A DNA stretch of 64,000 bases from NCBI GenBank assembly GCA_037176725.1, contig JAZBRS010000074.1, positions 64,980,001-65,044,000 of the forward strand, in the 5' to 3' direction. Made by a program: the position numbers and the translations under genes. Positions 34,586 to 45,786 of the stretch are shown one piece after another. Below the pieces are notes generated by a model. That model did not search any database. It was not told the DNA's origin and saw nothing but the letters and a program-made list of their open reading frames with translations. Source of the stretch: Posidonia oceanica. Lineage: Eukaryota > Streptophyta > Magnoliopsida > Alismatales > Posidoniaceae. Each line of letters starts with the position of its first letter. Position 1 is the stretch's first letter.

Positions 34586-37550
34586 TGTAGACACCTCGTT
34601 TTGACAACTGGTCATTGGTGGATCCATCTGGAAGCATGCTTGGATCGTGGCATGGCAAACTTAAACCCCCACTTAAACCCAAACCCTAATCCCAACCTAA
34701 ACCTCACCTAAATCCCACCTAAGCCTACCCTAATCCTAAGCCTAAACCTTAACCTAAGCCAACCCTAGAAAATCCTTAAAACACCCCTAAAACATCTCTA
34801 GGTTGTTGGACGCTGCCTAGGCTAGCGTCCTATGTTGGACGCTGCCTGTGCCAGCGTCTTACGTAGGATGCAGCTCAGGTGAGCATCCAACACGCTGGCT
34901 GTGATAGTGCCTTTGGCCTGAGCTCCGACACACCCGGAGCCGTCCACCGCCAGCTCCGCCGCTCCCCACGGACTGCCTCGTCACTTGGCTCGGCCCAGGA
35001 GCCGACGTTGCACCATGGAGCCACCCGTCCAAGCCTCAGCTGGCCACACAGTTCTTCTCCCGTGCAAACGGCCGCCCACGACCTCCATGCTGGCCTGACA
35101 CCTCCTCTTGACTTTCACCACCCCTGACACCTCCCACGACCTCGCAACAATGCCACCACGTCCTCCCACGATCTCCCCACCTTGCCCTGCCACTAGGATC
35201 CCCTGTGCAGCTTGACTGAACAAAACCAAGCAACCCAACCCATCTTCCACCATCAGCAACCAATTCCGAGAGAGAGCGAGAGAACCAGAGCCCTCCCAGC
35301 CACCTCGAGCGATCTTGAGTGCTCCCCCCGTGTGCGAGAAGGCTTCTCGTGTGTTCCCCAGCCTCCTGGCCACCCTCCGAGCTCGCCGTTCGTTCACCAT
35401 CACCAACGCCAGTCGGCCACAGCGCACATCCTCGGTCGCTCCACAAGTGAATTTTCTTCACCCATAGCGTAGGAGTGTTCGTGGTAGCTTTATGTGCCAT
35501 GTTTTACACGTAATATACATGCATTCATTCCTTTCCCCTTGCTTCCCGGAGTCCAGTGATGGGTTCACCACCTGCACGAGGCCACCGGCCTGTGAGCGCG
35601 TGGCAGCCCTCATCTCGGCCACTGTGGCTTGCTTGAGGTCACTGGAACCTTCCCAACCCCTCTCCTCCTCTGTTCGACTTGCCAGGCACGTTCTTTGAGC
35701 TCCCGGCTGTCTCAACGGCTGGTGATGCGAGCAGCCGTCGACGATCATTAGGTGGAGGTGGGTGGAGTGATCCAGAAGCCCATTTAGCATAAATTATGCA
35801 TGTTTGAGTTCGTTTTCACTCGCTCATGCTTACTAGGTAGCTAGTTTTCCATTTTCAGTCGATTTGGATGCTTAATCATGCTCTGAGTTTTCCCGATCTG
35901 TTAGATGCAGAAACTAGTGCATCTTACGTATGACGCACCCTGTCACAGCGTCTAACGTCCCTGTTTGTTTTTTTAAATAAGCTTCCTTGCAAATGTGGTT
36001 CGGATGTTGTTCTATGTGGATTAATATGATGCATGCTTTCTCATGAACTCTTGGATACCATGTTTTGGATCACATGTGGTTTTTTGCTTGGAATTCTTTT
36101 CCTTTTTAAAAAAAAATATCTATCCTAGGCGTAAGATGTAAGGATCCCTGTGTCTTATGTAAGACGCAGGCTCCCTCAACGTCTTACACTCCAGTTTACT
36201 ATTTTGCAAATAACATCTAAAAAATCATTTTCTTTGGAATGCTTATATGGTTAACGAATGCATGTCAATTTTTGGGCCACTTTCAGTCATCTTCTGGTTT
36301 GCATGATACATATTTTCTGATTGAGTGCTAAGTCTTTTTTGAATCAGCCTTCTCTGTGTTGGACGCAGCATTTCCTACGATTTTACATAAGATGCAGGGG
36401 GTTGCAACATCTTACGCCCCAAAGCTTTATTTTTAATATCTGCACCTAAAATCTTTCTCTTTTAGGGTGTTGGTTTGATTCTTGAATGTATGCCAAGTTC
36501 TTATCCCTTTTTTCAGTTGCTCTGTGATTTTCATGGCTAATGGTCCCTGAATGCATGCCAGTTTTGACAGAATATGTTCTCTGCGTTAGACGCTATGAAC
36601 ACCTGCATCTTATGTAAGACGCAGGGATTGTAGCGTTTAACACCCTGAGTTTGTAACATCCAGATTTCATGCTTGCTCTTTGTTTCTGTGCTTTGATTGT
36701 TATTGCACTGATTATCTGGCTTGATCTATTTGTCCATGGCTTTCATATGGCATTAAAATCCTTGTTTTCCCAAATGAGCGCCCTTTCTGCAGATTTCTGT
36801 CCCCTGTGTTGGACGCTGAGTATTCCAGCGTCTTACATAAGACGCTGGCTACTCCAGTGTCCAACATTTTAAAACTGCTGCACTTTGGTTTTAAGCTCTA
36901 CTTTGATTCAAACATCATTTTTTCACCTTTAGTCGCTTCTATGTGCATGTTCTAGCATCCAGACATGTAGTCTAATACTGGTTTTCTAGTTTTTGCGCCG
37001 TGGTTTTGTTTCCCCGATTTGTTTATCATCACACCAGGGCATGTTTACTTTAATTAGCCATTTTGGCATGGTTTTACTAAGCTTTGCATGGTTTATAAAT
37101 GCATGTTGCATACCGCCCTCGGGCAAACATAAACCGGCGTTATACGCCAACATTAGCCACACAAGAGCAGATTAGCCAAGAAAGACGGACTTCCTTGGAC
37201 GTATCGGGGGTGCCTAACATTTTCCCCGTGAGTAATAGGAGTCCTTACCCTTTCTCTGGACCGCATTGACCTTGTGTCATATATATTTTGATCGGATTTG
37301 CATATTTTCGAACTGCATGAGTTTTTCTACATATTTTTGCATACGGTTTTCCTAGTCTTTCGGTTTTAATAGATTAGGTAGTGACTCCATGTCTTTTCTC
37401 TTATTTTCCTTTGCGTTTGCCTCTGTTTTTTCCGATGTTTTCGAGTCAATTTCTCCGCAGATCCACCATTAGCCGTGGCCCCTCTCCTCGACCGGCGCAC
37501 GCGAGCTTTGGCAGCATGTGCCCACATCGCCGAGAACAGTCATAGCAATA
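34586..37550 (+). repeat. Tat A 5' LTR
   Basis: It starts TGTAGACACCTCGTTTTGAC and ends near CATAGCAATA, one base before the primer site. Contents are degenerate telomere-like CCTAAACC phrases (34666-34790), at least six inverted-repeat units built on GCGTCTTA/TAAGACGC (34807-36870), and the conserved 3' block GTATCGGGGGTGCCTAACA (about 37200), shared with Tat B and R6. It is about 2.97 kb. Confidence 0.88.
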
Positions 37551-37551
37551 G

Positions 37552-37569
37552 TGGCGACTCCGCTAGGGA
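37552..37569 (+). promoter_or_regulatory. Tat A primer binding site (tRNA-Arg)
   Basis: TGGCGACTCCGCTAGGGA is complementary, with two mismatches, to the 3' end of plant tRNA-Arg(ACG). This is the primer used by Ogre and related Tat elements. It sits one base after the LTR. Confidence 0.85.
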
Positions 37570-38716
37570 TACTAGAATCCGGCTTTCGTTTTTCGCCTTT
37601 TCGCTTCTATGTGGCTTACTCTTTTGCTTAGCTTAGCATTTCATTACCATGTTTGCCTGATTATCATGTTAATCCATGCTTTTGCTTAGCTTAGCATTTA
37701 ATTACCATGTTTTGCTTGATTATCATGTTAATCCATGCCTTTTGCTTGGTGTTTGGCTTATTTTACATAAATATGCTATGCCACTTCACTTATGCACATG
37801 CCATGCTTATACATGCCTTTTGATGTGTTGATTATCTTTTATTTTCACTAATCATGTGACACAACACTAACACATACCATGAGCATGCCTTTTGTAATGA
37901 TGTGTGATACTTTGCTTGCCATAATTGGGTGGTTTTCTTCCCCTTTTGTACTAATCCTAAGGACAATTAGAGATTGATTGTTTCCTCCCCATGGCTAATT
38001 AAAAATGGCAAGTAAAATCAATTCTAGGAACAACTAGAGACATAAACACACCTTCATCCCCCTTGAGTTAATAAAACATGCAAGTAAAAGCTTTAATCAT
38101 GTTTGCATGAATGATCATATAGGGCATGCATCTTCTTATCTCTGAGTCCACCAACTAGTTTGAGAAGGGCAGTACCGGTCTCTTGTTCCATTGCTTTGGC
38201 ATGGGGCGAGTTGGTCGATCTGTCCCCCCTTATCAGGGGTTGTGTCGGTGTTAGTAAAGGGTACAACCCATGCTTTGGCAGGGTCGAGGCTCCTAACGCA
38301 CCACCCGTTATTGCCTGAGCTTTGACCAGGGTTTAGACGGGGACCTTTCTTTTTGCCTAAGTCAGTGACCCGTACACCTGTGAGAGTCCGAAGTAGACAG
38401 CCTACTAGGACACACTAGACTGGTGAGAGAGAGCATGCTAGAAAGCATCCATTTGCATGAGTGCATTCATGCCATAATTAAAAACACTTGCATTTTTTCT
38501 TTAGGTTTTAACACCTGTTTGTTGTGTTTGTTGCACAGGTCAGTGAGCGAGTTCCCTAGCCAGAGCTTGAGTTCTTTCTTTCACTGACGCCCCTGTTGCG
38601 ACACATTTTCTCGACCATCCTCTCCCGAGCTGTCTGCCCTTGCAACGATAGCTTGTCCTAGGACCCGTCCTCTCGTTTACCGTCGCAGTCCCATTCGCAC
38701 TCGCTCACGGTCAGCC
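37570..38716 (+). other. Tat A leader
   Basis: This is untranslated sequence between the primer site and gag. A phrase of about 58 bp with GCTTAGCTTAGCATTT and ATTATCATGTTAATCCATGC is duplicated in tandem at about 37625 and 37683. The second half (38150-38440) has a collinear match in Tat B (49190-49440), including CTCTTGTTCCATTGCTTTGGC. Confidence 0.75.
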
Positions 38717-40830
38717 ATGGCCCAGCGCGCCGTTGAGCCCCATCCTTCTGTTGCTCCGGAGGGGATTTCCACTTCGGTCCCTCTGACTCTCACTTTGACT
38801 CCTACTGTGCCTCTTTCGACACCAGTATCCCACCCTTTGGTGCATGGGGTGCTCCTGTATTCTGTGGGGCATTGGCAGACCTTCGCCCCTCCAGAGCCTG
38901 TCACTGAGTCTGTCTCGGTGACCGCCACTCGCGCTCCAGAGACTCTGCTGATGGCCTCCTCTCCCCAGGGCTATGTCAATTTTGACACCCATTCTGTTAC
39001 GGCGGCCTCTGTTGTAGGATCCCTGCCTTCTGGATAGTCTGTGTCCTTGCCACCTCTGGCATCTGTTCCTTTGTTTGTCTTGCCTCTCGGTCTTCCCACC
39101 GAGGGGGCCCCTGCCACGCAAGCATAGTATTTGAGGGTGCTTGCCCAGAAGCTGCAAGGCGTGGCTCTGTCTCTCGACCCTCTTGTAATCCCTGAGGTCC
39201 CCCTGCAGCCTGCTCCTGCATTCTAGGCTTTTCCCACTGCACCTCTGCTTAGGCCGTTGCTCCAACTACTCACTGCTCCGGCGATGGGGGTGCAGCCTCC
39301 ACCTTCTGCATTCACACCACTCACGGCACAACATATGACTTCACCACCTGGTGGCCAGCCCCTTGGGCTGGTAGGAGCGCAGTACCCCTCGAGCCCGCTG
39401 CCCAGCACCATGCCAGCGCAGTAGCTGTTGCTCTCGCACTTAGCACCGATCACTGCACAGCATTCTGCCTACCCATATCCAGTGCATCAGCAGACTCCTT
39501 CCCCAACATGCATGCCACCACACGCTGCACCCACACACGGATACGCTGACCCTCACATCGCATCACCAGGCGGCGCGATGGTGGATCCGGAGGAGCACTT
39601 AGGTGCGACCCATTCAACGTATGCGACCCCAGATGCTCTCCTCACCAAGGTGGGCGACCTGGAAAGAGCACTACGTCTAGTGCAGGGTGGTGATCGCCAG
39701 TCCTACCAGTTTCGGGACCTCTGCTATTTCCCATAGGCAATGCTCCCACTGAACATCTATATCCTGGACTTCGACAAGTACAATGGTAAGGGCTGCCCTA
39801 TTTCCCATCTGAGGGTGTATTGCGGAGATCTTGCTCAGCTTCAGGCTGTCGAGAGGTTGTTGGTCTGCTTGTTCCAAAAGAGTTTGACTGGCCAGCCCTC
39901 AAGTGGTTCACTTCCCTTGATATGGCCACCATCAAGACTTAGAGCGACCTCAGTCAGGCGTTTTTGGAACAGTACTCCTTCAATCTGGACCTGGTCCCAA
40001 AGCATGAGGATCTGGTTGCCACCAAGCATGAAGCCCAACGAGCCGTTCGGGGAGTACGTCAGCCGCTGGCGCAGCCTCGCCTCACAGGTTCACGATAGGC
40101 CCTCTGACGAGGAGTCTATCGAGATCATCATCTGAGGTGCGCAACCATCAACTGGGGCTCTGCTTAGCATACAGCCTGTCACCACTTTTGCATCTCTGAA
40201 TTGGGCTGGTGCTCGTGTAGAGAGCTCACTACGGAGTGGCAACTTCCCTGCGCTCTCCGCGTTCGCTAAGCAGGCCACCGCCCCCAACAACAACAACAGT
40301 GGCAGCAGCAGCAACACCAACAACAACAACAGCAACAACAACAGCCACCCCAGGAGAAAGGACCCTTCGAGAACCGCCGTTGCGTACGTCGACTCCCCTG
40401 CCATGCCCGTGCATGTGGTGCTCAGCCTGGCCTGTATCAGGTAATCTACACACCTGCACCTAGGGCACCACCCACTCCACAAATCACCACCACTGCTTGA
40501 CTGGTCTATCCTACCGCATCGGTTCGGCAAGGACAACACTAAGCGCAGAGATGGCCTTACACAAATCAACATCGCTTCACTCCACTTGTGGAACTGCTGA
40601 GTGTCGTCTTCCCTAAGGTTGTGTCGCTCCTTAGGCTCCCCGAGATTTGCCCACCACTGAACCCACTCCTAGTGTGGTATCACGCGAATTTGTTCTACAA
40701 CTACGATCGAGTCATGGGACACTCGACGGATAATTGCTTCACGCTGTGGGGTGCTATTCAGGACTTGATTGACCGAAAGGTCATCATCATTAACACGCAG
40801 GAGGCAGCATCCACATCCGCACCTCCACTA
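38717..40830 (+). pseudogene. Tat A Gag
   Basis: The start is ATG at 38717 (MAQRAVEP), equivalent to Tat B 49721. After a Pro-rich N-terminal region with stops at 39036, 39127 and 39223, the capsid begins at about 39715 (DLCYFP, DFDKYNGKGCP, HLRVYCGDLAQLQ, LFQKSLTGQ). It shifts frame where Tat B reads LKWFTSLDMA and resumes at NEPFGEYVSRWRSLASQV. A poly-Asn stretch encoded by CAA/CAG-type repeats is at 40285-40350. The single zinc-like motif (FYNYDRVMGHSTDNCFTL) is at about 40690. Every stop that can be compared with Tat B is a Gln or Arg codon changed by C to T. Confidence 0.85.
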
Positions 40831-42040
40831 GCATCCACACCTGCATTAGGACCAGCACTCTCCCATGCTAGCATCGTCCGCCAGCCTTTGCCGGAGCATT
40901 CTAGCCCGGGAGGTGCGGGGACCTCAGGAATACACTCCATCTTCTCCTCCGGGTCCACTACGTCCGTGGTGGACCCCTCTGATCTCATTCAGGATATCTC
41001 TGAGGCTTTTCACTCCTCTCTCTATCTTGCAGCAGTTGCCGACTTTGAGTCAAGAATCCATATGATCCAGCTGGCCACCAAGCCGGAGCGCTGTACCACA
41101 CAGCCCACCATGCAACCCCAAGCTCAACCACCTGTCTGCCTGCTAGCTAGGTCCCAGCCAGAGCCCTCATGGCCTTCCCAGCAACATTCCCAATTCCCCC
41201 ACCATCCAGCAAACATCCCAGCAGCCCCTCTGGAGCTTGCATCTCATGCTCCCCTGGTTGTTAACCTGACCAGGGATACCCATCATGTGCCATATGACTA
41301 CGTCATAGAGATGTGCGTGGAAATCACGCGGTCGGGGAGGGTTTACAAGCTTGCAGCACCGGTAGCCAAGCCTAGCCGTCCAGAGCCCACTCTACCCCCA
41401 CCAGCAAGCCAACTCTCTAGTCCCACCATAGAAGAACCTTCTGCCAAAGCCACCCCTTCTGCCACCAAAAAGGACCAACCCATGGTCGACATCACTGCCC
41501 AACTCAAAAATGTCAAGGCCGACATTTCCATTTGGGAGCTTATCCATACATCCTCTGAGCACCGAGAGGCTTTCCTCTGTGTGTTCCAGGCCGCACACGT
41601 GTCCCCAACCATTAAGCCAACAACCCTTGAAAGCATGGTGGGCATGATCGTGGTTCCCTAGGTCATCTCTTTTTCAAGTGATGAGCTGCCTACAGTAGGA
41701 ATTAATCATAACCAACCCCTTTTCGTCACGGTGCAGTTCAAGAACTTCCACATTCCCCTGACGCTGGTTGATAATGGCGCAGGCCTTAATGTCTGCCCCT
41801 TGCGTATAGTAATTAAGCTCGGATTCAAGGCCGAGGATATCATGCCAGCCACAAAGGGAATGACGACTTTTGACAACACGCATCATGACTCCTTGGGGAT
41901 TCTGATTATTCCCCTTACTATTGGCCTAGTCGTATTCGATGTGGAATTCTATATCGTCGACTTGGAACCTACCTTTAATCTTCTGCTTGGCGGCCCATGG
42001 TTGCATAGGCATCAAGTTACCCCTTGACCCTCCACCGCAT
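40831..42040 (+). pseudogene. Tat A linker and aspartic protease
   Basis: The Gag-PR linker is Pro/Ser-rich (QEAASTSAPP..., TTSVVDPSDLIQDIS). Near 41500 it has DISIWELIHTSSEHREAFL, a block found at the same place in Tat B. A CAA/CAG-to-TAG stop is at about 41660. Protease follows at 41690-42027: FHIPLTLVDNGAGLNVCPL with the catalytic Asp, then KGMTTFDNTHHDSLGIL and LLLGGPWLHRH. The active site has DNG rather than DTG/DSG, which is normal in Tat elements. Confidence 0.85.
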
Positions 42041-42077
42041 GATCAAGTTCCGCTAGGGCGACAACGTTGTCGTTGTC

Positions 42078-43610
42078 ATGGCAGAGAACTTCGACAAGGA
42101 GCGAGTTGAGGCAGTTTCTTCCATGTCTCAGCAGACTGTCCAGTTCGATCCCAAGCCTTCTGATACTTTGTACCGCATTAATTGGTTTGAACTGGTTAAC
42201 TATATCCCCGATCTTGAGCGTGTCAGCTGTCTGGCCGTTCACAGCAACCCCTTTCGGATGGTCGAGAACCTCTATCATAGGTGGGGCTACGTGAAGGGAA
42301 CACGACTCAGGTGGTACGGCCAAGGGATCGCCGAGCCGATCGCGGTTGAAGAGCGAAGAGACTTCAAAGGTCTCAGGTATGACTGGCAGCCCCAGGGAGA
42401 TGGACGCCTACACTCGAAGAACCGGAGGATTTTCATCCCTCAGGATCTCACTAACTTTACCAGTGCAAGTGTCTTGGATCTAAACAAAAGCCAAGCTGCA
42501 ACACAACAAGTGCCGTGCCAGAGTCCCCCACTACCGATAGAGGAGTGGCTATGTATTGAAGAGTACTATTCAGATGAGGAAGAGTCTGAGACACAGGTAG
42601 TTCGGATCGACAGGGAGGTCTTGGCACATCCAGCAGCTCCCACAATTCCACTACTGCTCCTGTCAGCTACGGCAACAACCCTATCAGCACACCAGCCAGT
42701 CGCGCCATTGGCCAGTCTGTTTGCATCCCTGATCACCACAGCACCGCAGTCAGTCATGCCGGAGGATCAGTCAGTCAGTCAACCAGCGCAGCCGATAGCA
42801 GAATAGACACCCCAATTAGCGGTACAGTTAAGAGCCAGAGGCATCAGCATAGGCGAAGGAGCAGCCGAGCAAAAGTCTCAAGAGGCCGTTAGCGCGTACT
42901 ATGTCGACTTGCCCTTATATGAGGAGGAAGGAGTGACTGCAGAGGCTCAAGTAGACAGCCTGCTCGGAGACTTGGAACTACTGTTCCAAGAGCAGCTTGC
43001 AGCACTGGCGGAGGATATTGCAGAACAACAGGCGGTGAAGAAAGGGAAAGCTGTGGTCACAGATCCCTCTCAGCAGGAAGACCATCCATCTATCATGGTC
43101 TTAGAAGAAGAATCAGCAACAACACCCACTAGACTAGTTGAGTTAATCACTCCGCAGCCAGGAGGCGGGTCTAGATGGTTTGTACAGTACATGCCCTGCT
43201 CAGGCAGTGCAGCAGGCGGCAATAGACAGATTATTCATTCAGAGGACAGTCACCAATCTGACGTACCCCCTGTAAGTACATCAGAAGATGCGGAGGAGGA
43301 AACAGCAGCAGCAGCGACAGCAGTGGTAGTAGCCCAAGCAGTGGTAGCAGCAACAGAACAGGTAGAAGAGCCAGATCAGTCGGCGAGTCTGGAGATCGCT
43401 AGAGCAGAGGTCGCACACCGAGCCTATAGAAACACTCGGGTGAGCGTGACCATCTTGAGGCGTAATCAGGGCCAGGAAGCGGAACACATCCACACCTTCA
43501 ACATCACAAACCCAACCTTCGAGAAGGAGATCCTTTCTGTACTCATTGCATATGGAGAGGAGGACGATGCAGGCGTAGATGAGAATGATGAACCATCGCC
43601 TGAGTTCTAG
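42078..43610 (+). pseudogene. Tat A G-patch-like segment and acidic linker before RT
   Basis: Directly after protease, MAENFDKERVEAVS leads to RINWFELVNYIPDLE and then WGYVKGTRLRWYGQGIAEP (about 42280-42340). Its spacing of Gly and the QGI..P motif resembles a G-patch. Tat B has the same segment (53171-53475) with LGRYGQGIAEPI. After a stop at 42805, a 234-codon acidic, Ala/Glu-rich frame (42909-43610) ends SPEF. It includes ILRRNQGQEAEHIHTFNI, a conserved Tat-type phrase just before RT. The G-patch name is inference from the Gly pattern. Confidence 0.7.
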
Positions 43611-43679
43611 TCCCACGACGACAACCCAAAAGGCCCTAACCTCCACATCGAAGAAGAGACGGAGGTTATCAACATTGGC

Positions 43680-44655
43680 ATGGCAGAGGAGGTCAAAGAG
43701 GTACGCATCAGCGCCAAACTGTCACCCCAGGCCAAAGCAGAGTTTATAGCCTTCCTTAGGGAATATGCAGACGTTTTCGCCTGGAGTTATGATGACATAG
43801 TCGGCCTCAACGTCGAGATAGTGGTACACACTCTGCTACTAAAGCCAGATGCAAAGCCTGTGAAGCAGAAACTCAGGAGATGGCAACCACAATGGCTGCT
43901 GAAGATCAAAGAAGAAATCATGAAACATAATGTCAACTTCCTCAAGGTCGTCCTATATCCAGAGTGGCTCGCTAATGTCGTGCCAGTGCCTAAGAAAGAC
44001 GGCCGGGTCCGCATGTGCATAGACTACAGAGATCTGAACAAGGCGAGTCCCAAGGATGACTTCCCGCTGTCGCACATTGACATCCTGGTCGACAACACAG
44101 CGAGCCACAAAATGCTCTCATTCATGGACGGCTTCTCCGGCTACAACCAGATCAGAATGGCAGAGGGGGATATGGAAAATCCATCCTTTATCACCCATTG
44201 GGAGTCTTCTGCTATCAAGTAATGCCATTTGGGCTCAAGAATGAGGGGGCAACTTATCAAAGGGCCATGACAGCGCTGTTCCATGACCTCATGCACCAAG
44301 AAGTTGAGGTCTATATGTACGAAATGATTGCCAAGTCAAAGAGCCTGAGGATCACCTCGCTTGCCCAAAGAAGCTCTTCGATCACTTGAAGAAATACAAG
44401 CTCTGCCTCAACCCCAACAAGTGTGCATTCAGAGTATCTTCCAGAAAGCTCCTCCATTACAGTAGCAACCAAAGGGGAATCGAGCTGGACCCCAGTAAAG
44501 AAAGAGCCATCGTGGAGATGCCATCCCTAAGAACCAAAAAGGAGATCCGGGGGCTGTTAAGGCGATTGCAATACATCAGTCGGTTCATAACGCAGCACAC
44601 TCCCATCTGTGAACCGATTGTCAAGCTCCTGAGGAAGAATGCACAGATCACCTAG
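43680..44655 (+). pseudogene. Tat A reverse transcriptase, catalytic motif lost
   Basis: The N-terminal part (43680-44222) has YADVFAWSYDDI, NVVPVPKKDGRVRMCIDYRDLN, SFMDGFSGYNQI. A frameshift near 44200 leads to QVMPFGLKNEGATYQRAM (from 44198). The YVDD box is YMYE at 44312-44323, so both catalytic Asp are replaced. A second frame change near 44385 leads to CLNPNKCAF, then GIELDPSKERAI and YISRFI. The enzyme cannot be functional. Confidence 0.88.
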
Positions 44656-45786
44656 AGCGACGAGTGCTAGGCTGCATTTGACAAGATCAAGCAGCTCCTA
44701 ATCAAGCCTCCGATCCTGGTTCCCCTCAAGCTAGGGCGACCTCTGCTCCTATACCTCTCTACCACACAGCTTTCCATAGGCGCAGTCTTGGGCCAACATG
44801 ATGAAACAGGCAGAAAAGAACGAGCCATCTACTACCTGAGCAAGAAATTTAATGACTGCGAAGCCAGGCACACCACCATAGAGAAAGTATGCTTATCCCA
44901 TGTCTGGGCTGCACAGAGACTGAGGCACTATATGATGGCATATCCCGTCCTGCTTCTGTGTCGGCACAATCGGATGAAGTTTCTCTTCCAGAAGCCAGCC
45001 ATGGTAGGCAGATGCGTCAAGTGGCAGGTGTTGCTGTTTTAGTATGACATCATCTTCGTCATGCAAAAGTCCATGAAGGGGCAAGCTATGGCAGACCAAT
45101 TGGCTGACTTCCCATTGCCAGAATATCAGCCTCTGCAGACACAGTTCCCCGATAAGGACATCCTGTTTGCTATGGAGGATTATGAGCAAAAGGACCTTGA
45201 AGACGAGGAGCAGTGGCGGTTGTACTTTGATGGCGCCGTCAACAGAAGAGGCTGAGGCATAGGTGCAGTATTGGCAATGCCACAGGGACAGCTGATCCCT
45301 TTTGCAAGGAAGTTGACCTTCGAATGCACCAACAATGAGGCAGAATATGAAGCGTGCATCCTGGGACTGAGAGTCGCACTTGAGCATGAGGTGCGAAAGC
45401 TGCATGTGCACAGCGATGCAATGTTGGAGATCTCCCAAGTAAACGGCAACTGGAAGACAAAGGATCCAAAGCTCGTGCCATATCATGAACATCTGCTGAA
45501 GCTCATTAAGGAGTTTGAGGATGTCCGCTTCACGTTCATGAACAGTGCAAGGAATGCATATGCAGATGCGCTAGCAACCTTGGCATCCTGGCTCAGCATA
45601 CCTGAAGATCGTGCAGTAGACGTATCGGTCAGTCGCATGGAGCAGCCTGCACATTGCATGAGCATAGAAAAGGTAAATCCAGCAGAAGAGTAACCATGGT
45701 ACCATGACATCAAAGTCTTCCTGGAATCTGACAACCTCCCACGTGACGCCTCAACAGTAGATAGAAAGACTTTGGCGCGTCTAGCG
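44656..45786 (+). pseudogene. Tat A RNase H plus second archaeal-type RNase H, then cut
   Basis: The first RNase H (44690-45042) has AAFDKIKQLL, LSTTQLSIGAVL, ERAIYYLSKKF and KVCLSHVWAAQRLRHYM. It follows two stops at 44655-44670 and ends in a stop at 45040. The second domain (45200-45600) reads WRLYFDGAVNRRG, a stop, IGAVLAMPQGQ, NNEAEYEACILGLRVAL, LHVHSDAMLEISQVNG, NAYADALATLAS, with the catalytic Asp-Glu-Asp-Asp visible. This is the extra RNase H that marks Tat elements. After a stop at 45691 the integrase N terminus begins (WYHDIKVFLES) but is cut at 45786 by the Tat B LTR. Confidence 0.87.

Larger units (their letters stand above)
34586..45786 (+). mobile_element. Tat A: Ty3 Tat-group element lacking integrase and 3' LTR
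   Basis: The 5' LTR (34586-37550) is followed by a tRNA-Arg primer site, a leader, gag, protease, a G-patch-like segment, a linker, RT, RNase H and a second (archaeal-type) RNase H. That dual RNase H set and primer define the Tat/Retand/Ogre group. The reading stops at 45786, where the LTR of Tat B starts abruptly (TGTAGACACCC at 45787). The integrase core is therefore missing here. B may have inserted into A; the other half of A is not visible in the window. Confidence 0.88.

Noticed and set aside
35036..35790. Frames of 110-154 codons on the minus strand
   Set aside because: They lie in the U3 of the Tat A LTR opposite the element direction and have no homologue that I recognise.
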